Assembly: GCA_035283685.1 (NCBI GenBank)
Contig: DATETJ010000009.1
Location: 1-64,000, forward strand
DNA: 64,000 bases
Direction of reading: 5' to 3'
Origin: Candidatus Bathyarchaeia archaeon
Lineage (GTDB): Archaea > Thermoproteota > Bathyarchaeia > Bathyarchaeales > Bathyarchaeaceae
The translations under genes and the position numbers were made by a program. The notes beneath the pieces are model-generated. The model was not told where the DNA came from, did no database searches, and saw only the letters and a program-made list of their open reading frames with translations. The first letter of the stretch is position 1, and each line of letters opens with the position of its first letter. Positions 42,927-52,846 of the stretch are shown piece after piece.

Positions 42927-44954
42927 ATGCATTGCTATTCAAAGAATTTAGTGAGTATTCTGCTTTCTATAACGCTAGTCCTAACGTCCACTATGTCTTT
43001 CATGTCTGTTTCACCAGTGAGCGCACAGTCAGAAACCTATGAAGCCTTTGGACCACGACTTAACGAACTTCTTATCAAAGTGTATCTTGGCGGTCGTGAT
43101 GCCGAGTTTGGGGCTCTGAAAACCGGGCAAATAGACATCGTAGATTGGCCTTTAGACTATGACACCTACCTCGAACTCTTAGGCGACCCGGACAATTTCG
43201 GGGTAGAAACTCTGACTATGATTGACATGTACAACCTGGAACTCAACAACATAAAATGGCCAACAAGCGACGTTAACGTGAGAAGAGCGATAGCTCATCT
43301 GTTTGATAGATCAACGTTTCTCACTACACAGCTGAAATCCTTCAGCGGTGTCATGTTGGATTCACCCATAGCAACTGAATGGACGCAATGGCATAGTCCC
43401 ACTGTGAGGGTATATCCTTATAACCCAACTACAGCGGCACAAATACTCACAAACGCGGGCTATTATGATGACGATACTGATGGAATGAGAGAATATCATA
43501 ACGCGACAGGTAGATACGAACTGCCAACGATGAAGTTCTACATAAGGGCCGACGATCCTGACAGATTGGCTTGGGGCAGAGACTATATGCTTTACGAAAT
43601 TGCAGCACTCGGACTCCCTGTTGAAGGCCTCGTTAGAGACAAGACAGTTTGCTGGGCAGAAGTAATGAAAATGCCATACGACTATAACATATACACTGGT
43701 GGGTGGGGACCCTATGTAGACCCAGACTTCCTATACGACCAGTATCACAGCAAGTTCGGAATAGACTATTGGACTGCAGGAAGAGATTGGGCAAACAATT
43801 ACGTGTTCTTCACTAACTCGACGTTTGACTATTGGGCTGAGCAGCTCAAGTTCGCAGTAGATATGCCTTCTGCGGAATTACCCGCCAAGAAAGCTCAAGA
43901 TATACTGATGGATCAGGTTCCCATGATTCCAGGATGGCACTCTGCAGGTGCTATAGGTTACAGAAAGAACTACGGCCACCACACGGGTGAAGAGGCATAC
44001 TGGGATAAACCATGGAAGGGAATTGTCAACACTAAAGTGATCTCTGGAATGGGCACTGCCGGAGCAAACGGCTTGTGGACTTTCTACAGCGTCCACCCTG
44101 AAGGCTTTGAAAGAGGCGGCACATTCAGATATGGCTTCATGAACGATGCTGACGTTTTCAACCCTGTTCAAGCCGATTTCTATTGGGATTGGGAATTCCT
44201 GAACAAAGTCTATGACTTTCTAATAACTGCCGACCCCGAAACAGGAGCTAATATACCTTGGATGGCGAAGAGCTGGACAGTGGGCACATGGGACAAAGGA
44301 GGAGGCTCGCTTGCCACAAAGATTACCATGGAACTCTATCAAAACATCCTGTGGCACGACGGCCAACCGTTCACCGCATATGACGTTGAATTTACTCTTC
44401 CCTACATGAAAGCCGCCTACTCTTCCTTGTTCTATCCCTATACCGTAAACCTGCACCACGTAACGGCAACAGGCACATACACTGTGGAGATTTATTACGA
44501 TGTCCTAAGTACCTGGGCTCTTCACTGGGCCGGAGGAATACCAATGATTCCCAAGCACATCTGGCAGAGCATACCTCCAGAAGCATCTCGAGAGCAAGGC
44601 GAATACGAAACCACTGGTCACCTGACGGGGACTGGACCATATAGGTTTGTCAGCCGTGAGCAAGGTCAGTCAATAACCCTTGTGGCTAACCCAACTTACT
44701 TCAGAAAACTTGTACGGCCAGACTTCTACACAGGTGGACAAGCAATTCCATATCACAACGGAAAGATTGACCTAGACGACTTCCAAGCTGCGGTATTTCA
44801 CTACGGTGAAGCATCTCCATGGTCGCATGCAATTGACCCATGGTCCGACGTGAACAAAGACTTGGTCATAGAATTGGACGACGTCATGGAAATCGGTGTT
44901 CGCTACGGACAAACAGGATACCAGAATGGCTACCCAGGGTTCTACTATCCATAA
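42927..44954 (+). CDS. Family 5 ABC substrate-binding protein with C-terminal dockerin
   Basis: A 675-residue secreted protein with a signal peptide over residues 1-33. Motifs of family 5 solute-binding proteins appear in unusual order: GALKTGQIDIV (62-72) and VNVRRAIAHLFDR (116-128) come first, then RGGTFRYG (396-403), WHDGQPFTAYDVEFT (476-490) and GTGPYRF (568-574), which normally lead. Residues 611-665 are a type I-like dockerin; the second calcium loop DVNKDLVIELDD is canonical, while the first, IPYHNGKIDLDD, lacks the leading acidic ligands. No lipobox or membrane anchor is visible, so retention probably depends on binding cohesins encoded downstream. The likely substrate is a peptide or oligomer. 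Confidence 0.9.
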   Translation: MHCYSKNLVSILLSITLVLTSTMSFMSVSPVSAQSETYEAFGPRLNELLIKVYLGGRDAEFGALKTGQIDIVDWPLDYDTYLELLGDPDNFGVETLTMIDMYNLELNNIKWPTSDVNVRRAIAHLFDRSTFLTTQLKSFSGVMLDSPIATEWTQWHSPTVRVYPYNPTTAAQILTNAGYYDDDTDGMREYHNATGRYELPTMKFYIRADDPDRLAWGRDYMLYEIAALGLPVEGLVRDKTVCWAEVMKMPYDYNIYTGGWGPYVDPDFLYDQYHSKFGIDYWTAGRDWANNYVFFTNSTFDYWAEQLKFAVDMPSAELPAKKAQDILMDQVPMIPGWHSAGAIGYRKNYGHHTGEEAYWDKPWKGIVNTKVISGMGTAGANGLWTFYSVHPEGFERGGTFRYGFMNDADVFNPVQADFYWDWEFLNKVYDFLITADPETGANIPWMAKSWTVGTWDKGGGSLATKITMELYQNILWHDGQPFTAYDVEFTLPYMKAAYSSLFYPYTVNLHHVTATGTYTVEIYYDVLSTWALHWAGGIPMIPKHIWQSIPPEASREQGEYETTGHLTGTGPYRFVSREQGQSITLVANPTYFRKLVRPDFYTGGQAIPYHNGKIDLDDFQAAVFHYGEASPWSHAIDPWSDVNKDLVIELDDVMEIGVRYGQTGYQNGYPGFYYP

Positions 44955-44977
44955 CACGAACAGGAGAGTGAAATAGA

Positions 44978-46525
44978 ATGAAAATAAAAAATATGATTTG
45001 GCTGTCCCTAGTAGCCTTGTTGCTCACAAGCACCATGGCGGGCATAGCGCCCGCGCCAACAACAGCTCGAGTATATGTTGATCCGTCAGCCATCGTGGAT
45101 CCAACAAAGGTTGTGGGAAGTGTCTTCGCTGTCAGTGTCAATGTCGCAGATGTAGCCAATCTCTACGGCTGGAGCTTCAAACTGTTCTTCAACCCCAGCG
45201 TAATTCAAGTAACAGCAATCACTCTTCCATCACCTAGTTTCCTTCGGTCCGCTGGCCCAACCATGGTCCTTTCGAGAAGATATGACAACGCTGTAGGCTA
45301 CGCCTACGTAAGCGAAGTGCTGAGAATCCCATATCCACCTTCGGGAGCAAGCGGCAGCGGAATCTTCGCCACCATCTCATTCCAAGTGGTTGGCGTGGGT
45401 GTAACCATGTTGGACCTGCAAGAGACCAAACTCAACACTGTGATTGCAGGAAACACTGTTCCTATGCCACACCTAGCTGAAGACGGTTTGTTTGACAATA
45501 GGGTGACTAATCAGCCACCAGTTGCCATCTTTTCGGTGACTCCATCAATTGGGACAGTAGGAACCGTGTTCAAGTTTGATGCCAGCGCTTCCCATGACGA
45601 CGCCTGGATAGCGAGTTACCTCTGGGACTTCGGTGACGGAACTAATGCCACAAACAAGGTAATGGAAAGGACATGGGACTCGGGCACTGAGGGAACATAC
45701 ACCATCACTCTGACTGTAACGGACAACAACGGCGCGAGCGACTCGGCTCAATACGCTCTAACAGTCTACGCATGGATGCAAGCTGGAGATCATCCAGACC
45801 TCATAAAAACCCTGATTTGGCCAGAACGTCCTGTGTTCAAAGAAGCCGATTTCGGAGAACACGAAACGCTTTGGGCAAAAGTTGGCAACCCGACCGACCA
45901 GTCTTACCAAGTGCGAGTTGCCTTTGACATATACAGCAAAGACGAAGGCCTGAAACTGGGAACTATCAGCACCGCAGTTGAAACCATACTTCCGCACGAA
46001 GAGAAAGACCTTCCAGCTGACTTTTTCCTAGGCGATTCTAGATGGAAGACCACCACAGGTCCATATAACTGGCCATATTGGGTCAAGAAGTACTGGGCGA
46101 TAGGAAGATGCTTCTACCTCGACGAACCCACCATGGAATGGAAGGCGGGAATCTTTCCGGGACCCAACCAATTCAAGATACATCCAGTAGTTCACGACCG
46201 CGCCATAATAGCCATGTCTGCCAACGCCAGCGGATCAAATCCAGCCCACGTCGGGGACCTGGTTGAAATCACCATCACCCTCGAAAATCAAGGCGAACAG
46301 ATAGAACACGAAATTCCTCTAACCTTGCGCGTGTTTAAGGTGGGCACAATTGGCACGGCAACACCTACTTTGACGATTGGACAAAGTGAGACATTGACTT
46401 TCTACTGGGAAATAACCGCTGACCTCGGACCCGGCAACTACGTTATCATTGCTGAAGCAGGCCAACACCCATACGAAAGAGACATCATCGACAATTCGAT
46501 GTACGTACTAGTTGCTGTTTCCTAG
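44978..46525 (+). CDS. Secreted cohesin-PKD-CARDB protein
   Basis: A 515-residue secreted protein with an N-terminal signal (MKIKNMIWLSLVALLLTSTM). Residues 30-175 are a cohesin (VVGSVFAVSVNVADVANLYGWSFKLFFNPSVI, ending GLFDN). Residues 178-270 form a PKD domain (SYLWDFGDGTN). An Ig-like region of unclear type follows, and residues 405-512 form a CARDB-like domain. It has no C-terminal helix, so the protein is either released or held by other partners. It begins 23 bases after the dockerin-tagged binding protein, preceded by AGGAGAG, so the two are very likely made together and may bind each other. Confidence 0.85.
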   Translation: MKIKNMIWLSLVALLLTSTMAGIAPAPTTARVYVDPSAIVDPTKVVGSVFAVSVNVADVANLYGWSFKLFFNPSVIQVTAITLPSPSFLRSAGPTMVLSRRYDNAVGYAYVSEVLRIPYPPSGASGSGIFATISFQVVGVGVTMLDLQETKLNTVIAGNTVPMPHLAEDGLFDNRVTNQPPVAIFSVTPSIGTVGTVFKFDASASHDDAWIASYLWDFGDGTNATNKVMERTWDSGTEGTYTITLTVTDNNGASDSAQYALTVYAWMQAGDHPDLIKTLIWPERPVFKEADFGEHETLWAKVGNPTDQSYQVRVAFDIYSKDEGLKLGTISTAVETILPHEEKDLPADFFLGDSRWKTTTGPYNWPYWVKKYWAIGRCFYLDEPTMEWKAGIFPGPNQFKIHPVVHDRAIIAMSANASGSNPAHVGDLVEITITLENQGEQIEHEIPLTLRVFKVGTIGTATPTLTIGQSETLTFYWEITADLGPGNYVIIAEAGQHPYERDIIDNSMYVLVAVS

Positions 46526-46582
46526 CAAAAGGAAGCAGCCATCATCCCCTTTTTTGTTCATTCAGTCAGGAGTCGTCTACCA

Positions 46583-48178
46583 ATGGAGAGAAAATTCACA
46601 TCTCTCACGATTGCAACGCTTCTTTTATTGGCGACCTTGTCAGCGGCTGTGCAACTCAGCCGTGCTGTCACTTGGTCAACCGACGTAAGATTGACAACTG
46701 ATCCCAGCGATGATTGGGATCCATCTATCACCCAGACAAGTGATGGAAGAATATGGGTGACTTGGCATTCGGGCAGAACAGGAAACTATGAGGTTTTTTA
46801 TAAGATTTCTTCCGATAATGGCATTTCTTGGTCCGACGACATCCAGCTGACTTTCGATACCTATCGAGATTCTCATTCGTCAATTCTGCAGACCGCTGAC
46901 GGAAGAATATGGATTGTTTGGGATTCTGATAGAACGGGTGATTTCGAGCTTTACTACAAGACATCGATTAACAATGGAGCATCGTGGTCTGGGGATACTC
47001 GTTTGACAGTAGATCCCGCTCGTGACAGCTATCCCTCAATTATGCAATCATCAGACGGAAAAGTTTGGATTTTTTGGAGTTCTGGCAGAAACGTAACGGT
47101 ATCGCCACCCGACCCGACATACGAGCCGTCGGCTAACGTTTTCTTCAAGTCTTCTTTTGACTCTGGCCAACCATGGTCTGATGACACGCTACTTGTGACT
47201 GACTATAAGAACAACTATTGGGATGACTTGTATCCGTCATGTATGCAAGCGGCAAACGGTAGCATATGGGTAGTTTGGGCTAAAGAGGCACGGGAGATCT
47301 ACGCGAAAACTTATAATGGCACTCACTGGTTGGGAGAAGTGCGGTTGACAACCGATCCAAAAGATGACACACATCCGTTTATAATGCAAACTGCAAACGA
47401 GAGGATCTGGGTTTTTTGGGACTCTGACAGAAACGCACATGATACGGACATATACTATAAAATCTTTGATGGGTCATGGACAAATGATGTTCAGTTAACC
47501 ACGTCGATGGAAGATGATGATTGGCCGAGTGCCGTGCAGACTAACGACTTAAGAATCTGGGTAACGTGGAACTCTCCGCGATACCCTCAGCTGGTCTACG
47601 ACATATTCTATAGGAGCGGTGTTGAGCTTCATGATGTTGCAGTGCGTAGTGTAACGCCGTACACTCCTAGCCACAATAATATTACCTTCGCGTATAGAGG
47701 AGAAATTGTTTATTTTGAAGTAGAGGTTGAGAATCAGGGAGAAGGAAAGGAAACTTTCGAAGTCAAATGCTACGCTAACTCAACGCAGTTGGGCCAGACA
47801 ATAGTGACTTTGGATTCTGGGAGGTCTTTTGTTTTAGTTTTTGAGTGGAATACGACCAAAGTCAAGCCTGGGATCTATGTGCCAAACGCAGTCGCAGTTG
47901 CTGTTCAAGGAGAAGTAGACACTTCAGACAACTATTTTGCTGGTGCTTCATTTGTGGTTAGGATTAGAGGCGACATATGCGGTTGGTACAGTGGCGTTTT
48001 GATGCCCTTTCCAGACAAGCGTGTTAACCTTGATGATTTCATGGTGGTTGTGTTTAACTACGGCACGGCAGATCCATCTTGGAATCCAGTTTGGGGTCCA
48101 GCTTGCGATATCACTGAAGATAGTGTGGTGGACATTGACGATGTCATGACGGTGAGTATTCATTATGGAGAGACATAA
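46583..48178 (+). CDS. Secreted six-repeat beta-propeller with CARDB and dockerin
   Basis: A 531-residue secreted protein with a signal peptide at 1-30. Six repeats of about 50 residues follow (to about 350), each built as W..D..LT.D...D..PS..Q..DGRIWV.W.S.R....... .YYK, like BNR/sialidase-type blades, predicting a six-bladed propeller. A CARDB-like domain (350-455) leads to a dockerin (about 463-531) with second loop DITEDSVVDIDD canonical and first loop MPFPDKRVNLDD degenerate. Catalytic residues of sialidases are not evident, so it may bind rather than cut glycans. It should dock on the cohesins encoded around it. Confidence 0.85.
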   Translation: MERKFTSLTIATLLLLATLSAAVQLSRAVTWSTDVRLTTDPSDDWDPSITQTSDGRIWVTWHSGRTGNYEVFYKISSDNGISWSDDIQLTFDTYRDSHSSILQTADGRIWIVWDSDRTGDFELYYKTSINNGASWSGDTRLTVDPARDSYPSIMQSSDGKVWIFWSSGRNVTVSPPDPTYEPSANVFFKSSFDSGQPWSDDTLLVTDYKNNYWDDLYPSCMQAANGSIWVVWAKEAREIYAKTYNGTHWLGEVRLTTDPKDDTHPFIMQTANERIWVFWDSDRNAHDTDIYYKIFDGSWTNDVQLTTSMEDDDWPSAVQTNDLRIWVTWNSPRYPQLVYDIFYRSGVELHDVAVRSVTPYTPSHNNITFAYRGEIVYFEVEVENQGEGKETFEVKCYANSTQLGQTIVTLDSGRSFVLVFEWNTTKVKPGIYVPNAVAVAVQGEVDTSDNYFAGASFVVRIRGDICGWYSGVLMPFPDKRVNLDDFMVVVFNYGTADPSWNPVWGPACDITEDSVVDIDDVMTVSIHYGET

Positions 48179-48265
48179 CGCTTCAACCCAAGCAGCGCGG
48201 CAGGATTGTGCAACTAGCGAAAGTTTCATAAATTTACGCTTCTACACTGTAGAAATCCTCGAAGC

Positions 48266-48916
48266 GTGGTGCTATTGATCAAGAACCTGAAGCTGCTCTT
48301 CCTGTTCTGCGCTCTTGGATACATCCTCATTGCCAAAGAAGTAGCAATTGCCTCCCCAGCAGCCGAGATCGCTATGAAGCCTGCAGAGGTACTGGATGTA
48401 TCAGCTGGCGCAACGTTCTATGTTAACCTGACTATAACTAACGTAAACAACCTTTATGGTTGGCAAGTGAACGTCACGTTTAATCCAAATATACTAAACG
48501 TGGCTAGCACCGATGAGGGCCCATTTCTCAAACAAGTAAACGAGACCGTAGTCATGAAGAGAGTGAACAACGAAGGCGGCTTTCTGCTTCTGTCGTCATC
48601 ATTTACGGTTCCTTATCCAACGCAGGGAGCTACAGGAAGCGGGCTTCTCGCGACTGTAACATTCACTGTGAAAGGCCAAGGGGCTTCGTCTTTGAACTTC
48701 GTAAAGGGGACCAAGCTGAACACTGTGCCGCCGCCTTACCAAACGGTGCTTCCTATTACGGATTTTACCTCAGTTGGTGGGTCTTTTAGAAATGCGACCG
48801 GCGGTTTGGAACTTGGAATTCCGTTAGAGTGGATAGCAGCCATAGTAGTTGTCATTGTGGCAGTCGGTGCCTCAGTGCTCTTCATCACGAGAAGGAGAAA
48901 AGGGCGGTCCAGATAG
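48266..48916 (+). CDS. Membrane-anchored single cohesin protein
   Basis: A 216-residue surface protein with a signal peptide at the N-terminus, then a cohesin over residues 33-180 (FYVNLTITNVNNLYGWQVNVTFNP, EGPFLKQ, GATGSGLLATVTFTV). A C-terminal helix (WIAAIVVVIVAVGASVLFI) follows, with a strongly basic cytoplasmic tail RRRKGRSR. The layout is that of a minimal anchoring cohesin, able to hold one dockerin-bearing partner at the cell surface. The start is a GTG at 48266. The 87-base gap upstream includes an AT-rich box (TTTCATAAATTT). Confidence 0.87.
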   Translation: MVLLIKNLKLLFLFCALGYILIAKEVAIASPAAEIAMKPAEVLDVSAGATFYVNLTITNVNNLYGWQVNVTFNPNILNVASTDEGPFLKQVNETVVMKRVNNEGGFLLLSSSFTVPYPTQGATGSGLLATVTFTVKGQGASSLNFVKGTKLNTVPPPYQTVLPITDFTSVGGSFRNATGGLELGIPLEWIAAIVVVIVAVGASVLFITRRRKGRSR

Positions 48917-48962
48917 AAATCAAGCGTAATCTGACAAATTTGATTTGTGAGGTAAACAGAAA

Positions 48963-49943
48963 ATGAAACAGCGTCTGTTGCGAACGTTGTTTTTTGGCTC
49001 TTTGCTAATTGGGTTCACATTTACGTTGGGTGCCTGCGGTATTGCGCTAGCCTCTCCAGACACCACAGTTTATTTGGAGCCTGAAACAAGTGCTTGGTTG
49101 CCTAGTACAGTGTTCAACATCACTGTTTCCATAGCTGACGTTTCTGAACTTTATGGTTGGCAGTTCAATCTCACCTTTAATCCGGCTGTTCTCGAGGCGC
49201 TTGAGTTCTACGAGGGCCCGTTTCTCAAGCAAGCCGCGCTAGCGCAGGGTGGAGACACGTATGAGTTGCCGACGACTCTCAACAATACAGCGGGCTGGGT
49301 GTTCGCAGGTCGTGCTTTCAGTACACCCTTAGACCAAGGAGCAAGTGGCAGCGGAATCCTTGCTTACGTGACGTTTAATGCGACGGCTGAAGGAACAAGT
49401 AGTTTGGAGTTTTATGCTCCTGGAACAGACACTTTCCTTAATACAATGAACCCAGACACGCAACTGCCGGAACGCATAAGCTTTACTCCAGTCGGCGGTT
49501 CAGTCAATGTGGCGCTAGTGCATGATGTAGCCGTTACTGGTCTGACGGTTTCTGAATCGAGGGTTACGGTTGGAGCTAACGTGTCCGTTGTAGTGAACGT
49601 TAAGAATAACGGAAGCGTAGCAGAAACATTCGATGTTACTTTATCCTATGACTCTACAGTCATAAAAATCCAAACTGTGAGTGGACTTGCGCCAGGCGAC
49701 TCGGAATCGTTGAGTTTCACTTGGAATACTAAAGAGTTGGCCACACAAGACTATACGATAACCGCCACCGCGAGTACTGTTTCAGGCGAAACTCAAACAT
49801 CTAACAATGCTGACAGCGTCGTTGTCTCTGTAGTATCACCTGCGCCTATTGTTCCGATGGAAGTGTTAGTTGCGGTTATCGTAGTGATAGTAGTTGTGGG
49901 TGCGATAGCATTCTTCTACGTGAAACGCAGATCAAAAAAGTAG
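48963..49943 (+). CDS. Membrane-anchored cohesin-CARDB protein
   Basis: A 326-residue surface protein with a signal peptide (residues 1-30). The cohesin spans 33-185 (VFNITVSIADVSELYGWQFNLTFNP, EGPFLKQ, GASGSGILAYVTF), a CARDB domain spans 190-295, and a C-terminal helix (VLVAVIVVIVVVGAIAFFYV) ends in the basic tail KRRSKK. The CARDB part probably serves as a stalk lifting the cohesin from the membrane. It follows the single-cohesin gene by 46 bases and is likely in the same transcript. Confidence 0.87.
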   Translation: MKQRLLRTLFFGSLLIGFTFTLGACGIALASPDTTVYLEPETSAWLPSTVFNITVSIADVSELYGWQFNLTFNPAVLEALEFYEGPFLKQAALAQGGDTYELPTTLNNTAGWVFAGRAFSTPLDQGASGSGILAYVTFNATAEGTSSLEFYAPGTDTFLNTMNPDTQLPERISFTPVGGSVNVALVHDVAVTGLTVSESRVTVGANVSVVVNVKNNGSVAETFDVTLSYDSTVIKIQTVSGLAPGDSESLSFTWNTKELATQDYTITATASTVSGETQTSNNADSVVVSVVSPAPIVPMEVLVAVIVVIVVVGAIAFFYVKRRSKK

Positions 49944-50055
49944 CCCGTAGGCTTTCTTTTCTTACAGCTTCATCTTTCCTGCAATATAACGATAGGCTGA
50001 GTAAGCTTGATAAAGTCCATGAACGCTCTTATATTCACGGTTAAGAGAGGGGAGA

Positions 50056-52779
50056 ATGATGGCGTCTAGAAGAAGATTATCATGGGCTCTGCTTGGAATT
50101 CTGTTTCTCAGCCTCGTAGCAATACAAGGAGTTTACTTGGGAAAGGCTCCGACAATACCAAATGTCTTCGTTGACCCCCCAGAAACAATTGATCCCGGCA
50201 AGATCGTGGGAAGTACTTTCACGATAAATGTGAACGTTTCAAATGTCCAAGAGCTTTACGGCTGGCAGGTTAACATGACGTTCAATCCAGCCGTTGTGAA
50301 CACGACGGTCCTCTCCATTAAGGAGGGCCCTTTCCTTAAACAAAGCGGCTACCCAACCCAAGCACTCGCCAAGAAAGTAAATAATACGCTTGGCACCATT
50401 TTGGTCGGATACATGCTGAAGTTCCCCTACCCTCCCCATGGAGCCTCTGGCAGCGGAACCCTAGTTAATATCACCTTCACGGTCAGGGCAGAAGAAAGAG
50501 GCACTCTCCTACGGTTCGTAACAGGAACGAAACTGAATACAGTTGTAGGTACCACTCTTGTACCAATAGAACACACAACAGAAGATGGCCTCTTTGACAA
50601 CAGAACAGGAAATGCATCTCCACTTGCCAGCTTTTCAGCTGACCCGTCTACTGCCGGCGTGAGTGACACCATTAGGTTTAACGCTTCCGCCAGTTACGAC
50701 CCTGACGCCTGGCTGGTTAGCTATCATTGGGATTACGGAGACGACGAAACAGAAGTCTACATGCGAGGACCTCTAAAGAACATAAACCTAACAGCTAAAA
50801 CAACGCACACCTACACTCATGCTGGAATCTACACCGTCGCCCTCACAGTCACAGACAACGATGGTGCAACAGCCACAACAACAGCCAGCGTGACAATAGG
50901 TAATGATGTAGCAATCATCGGAATCAAAACCTCACATATTGCAGTGATGCCCGGAGTCCCAGTAACCATCAACGCCACCGTGGCAAACGAGGGCTATGGC
51001 TACGTGGAAAGCTTCAACGTTACGGCTTACTACAATGACACGGCTATTGAAACGCAAGAACTAGTTGACTTTGCACCTCAAACGGAAACGACGGTTATTT
51101 TCACATGGAATACGACAAGTGTTAGCTTAGGCAAGTACATAATAAAAGTCAATGCCACCGTTGAAGAAGATTACGAAAAGAGCAATAATGAGTTAGTCGA
51201 CGGCGCGATTACAATCTCGCTAACCAATATCGTGGATTACCCAGTTGTCGTAGGCGGCTTCACATTCCACGTCATCGTGGAAAGCACCTCCATCACTTCA
51301 GATTTCAATTTTATTCGAGTAGACAAGAGAATAGGCTTCAACGTTACGGGAGAAACTGGCACCGGAGGTTTCACCAATGTTACTATTCCAATAGACCTTC
51401 TAGGTGGTCCTTACACGGTTTTCTTCGAAGACGCCTCTATAATTCCGGAGCCACAAGAGACAACAAATGGAACTCACACATTCCTGCATTTCACCTACGC
51501 ACATAGCTCTCACATGGTGGAGATACATGGTACAACCGTGGCCACTCCCCCTATAGCGATCTTCACAACCTCAACATCACGCGCAGTCGCTGGCACACCA
51601 GTAAGCTTCAACGCCACTGATAGCTATGACCCAGACGGAAACATAGAACACTACCACTGGAACTTTGGCGACGGCAACATCACCACAGTCGATGACCCAA
51701 TCATAACGCACTCCTATACATCAGCAGACAACTGCACAGTGACTCTCACCGTGGAGGACAACAAACAGCTAATCAATTCAGCTCAAGCTACTATCACAAT
51801 CATAGACCATCCCAACGCTGATTTCACATATTACCCCACTGCTCCCCTCGTGGATGCAACGGTGACCTTCAACGCGTCAAACTCACAGGCAAATGGCGGA
51901 AAAATAATCAACTACAGATGGCACTTCGGCGACGGAAATTCTGCCATTGGGATAACGGCGAACCATACCTACGGCGCAACTGGAAAGTATGAAGTCGTTT
52001 TGAACGTCACAGATGACGAAGGGCTCTGGGACATTGAAACAAGAAATGTGACGATTTCAATCCACAACATAGGCATCACGGCTCTCACAGCCACTCCAGA
52101 CTCGGTCAGAATCGGGCAACAAGTGACTATAAGCATTACAGTAACTAACAAAGGCAACTTCGCAGAAACCTTCGACATCACAGCCTACTACGACGACACA
52201 GCCATTCAATCAATAACAGCTACAAACCTAGCCACTGAAGCATCTGAGACAAAAACCATTCTCTGGGACACCACGGAAGTCAATCCAGACACCTACAACC
52301 TAAAAGCAATCGCAACCGCTGTAACTGGAGAAACCGAAACAAACGACAATACATTCATCGTTGAAAACGCTGTGTCAATTCAAAAACTAGACAGTCAATT
52401 GTCAATATCCGCATCGCCAACCGTCTTCACGCTTGGAGCAACCACAAACATCAATGGAACAATCAGCCCAATCCGCCAAAGTGCAACCATCACAATACTC
52501 TACAAACTGGTCGACGAACAAACATGGAAAACACTAGGCACCGCAACCACAAATGCACAAGGCCAATACACCATTGACTGGAAGCCCGATGGAGTCGGAA
52601 CCTACGAGATCATAGCCAGCTGGCAAGGAGACACAACGACCTTCCCAAGTGAAAGCACGCCTGAAACAATCACTGTTCAGGAACCGCCAACCACAACATT
52701 GCTCTATATAGGAGCCGCCGTCATAACGATCGCGGTTGCAGCCGCAGCATTCTACTTCCTCAGAAGTAGGAAACACTAG
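50056..52779 (+). CDS. Large membrane-anchored cohesin scaffold with PKD and CARDB stalk
   Basis: A 907-residue surface protein. The signal peptide ends near residue 30. The cohesin occupies about 35-190 (FTINVNVSNVQELYGWQVNMTFNP, EGPFLKQ, GASGSGTLVNITF). A long stalk follows: PKD (190-285), CARDB (288-390), an unassigned beta domain (390-505), two PKD domains with HWNFGDGN and RWHFGDGN (505-680), a second CARDB (680-780) and an Ig-like domain (785-875). It ends in a helix (LLYIGAAVITIAVAAAAFYFL) and RSRKH. It would present one cohesin far from the membrane. ATG 50056 and ATG 50059 are both possible; GAGAGGGGAGA precedes them. Confidence 0.87.
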   Translation: MMASRRRLSWALLGILFLSLVAIQGVYLGKAPTIPNVFVDPPETIDPGKIVGSTFTINVNVSNVQELYGWQVNMTFNPAVVNTTVLSIKEGPFLKQSGYPTQALAKKVNNTLGTILVGYMLKFPYPPHGASGSGTLVNITFTVRAEERGTLLRFVTGTKLNTVVGTTLVPIEHTTEDGLFDNRTGNASPLASFSADPSTAGVSDTIRFNASASYDPDAWLVSYHWDYGDDETEVYMRGPLKNINLTAKTTHTYTHAGIYTVALTVTDNDGATATTTASVTIGNDVAIIGIKTSHIAVMPGVPVTINATVANEGYGYVESFNVTAYYNDTAIETQELVDFAPQTETTVIFTWNTTSVSLGKYIIKVNATVEEDYEKSNNELVDGAITISLTNIVDYPVVVGGFTFHVIVESTSITSDFNFIRVDKRIGFNVTGETGTGGFTNVTIPIDLLGGPYTVFFEDASIIPEPQETTNGTHTFLHFTYAHSSHMVEIHGTTVATPPIAIFTTSTSRAVAGTPVSFNATDSYDPDGNIEHYHWNFGDGNITTVDDPIITHSYTSADNCTVTLTVEDNKQLINSAQATITIIDHPNADFTYYPTAPLVDATVTFNASNSQANGGKIINYRWHFGDGNSAIGITANHTYGATGKYEVVLNVTDDEGLWDIETRNVTISIHNIGITALTATPDSVRIGQQVTISITVTNKGNFAETFDITAYYDDTAIQSITATNLATEASETKTILWDTTEVNPDTYNLKAIATAVTGETETNDNTFIVENAVSIQKLDSQLSISASPTVFTLGATTNINGTISPIRQSATITILYKLVDEQTWKTLGTATTNAQGQYTIDWKPDGVGTYEIIASWQGDTTTFPSESTPETITVQEPPTTTLLYIGAAVITIAVAAAAFYFLRSRKH

Positions 52780-52846
52780 AAATATGAAAGTGGAAAACTT
52801 GATAAATATGACCAACGCATGTATAAATAAGAGAGGGGAGAGTCCA

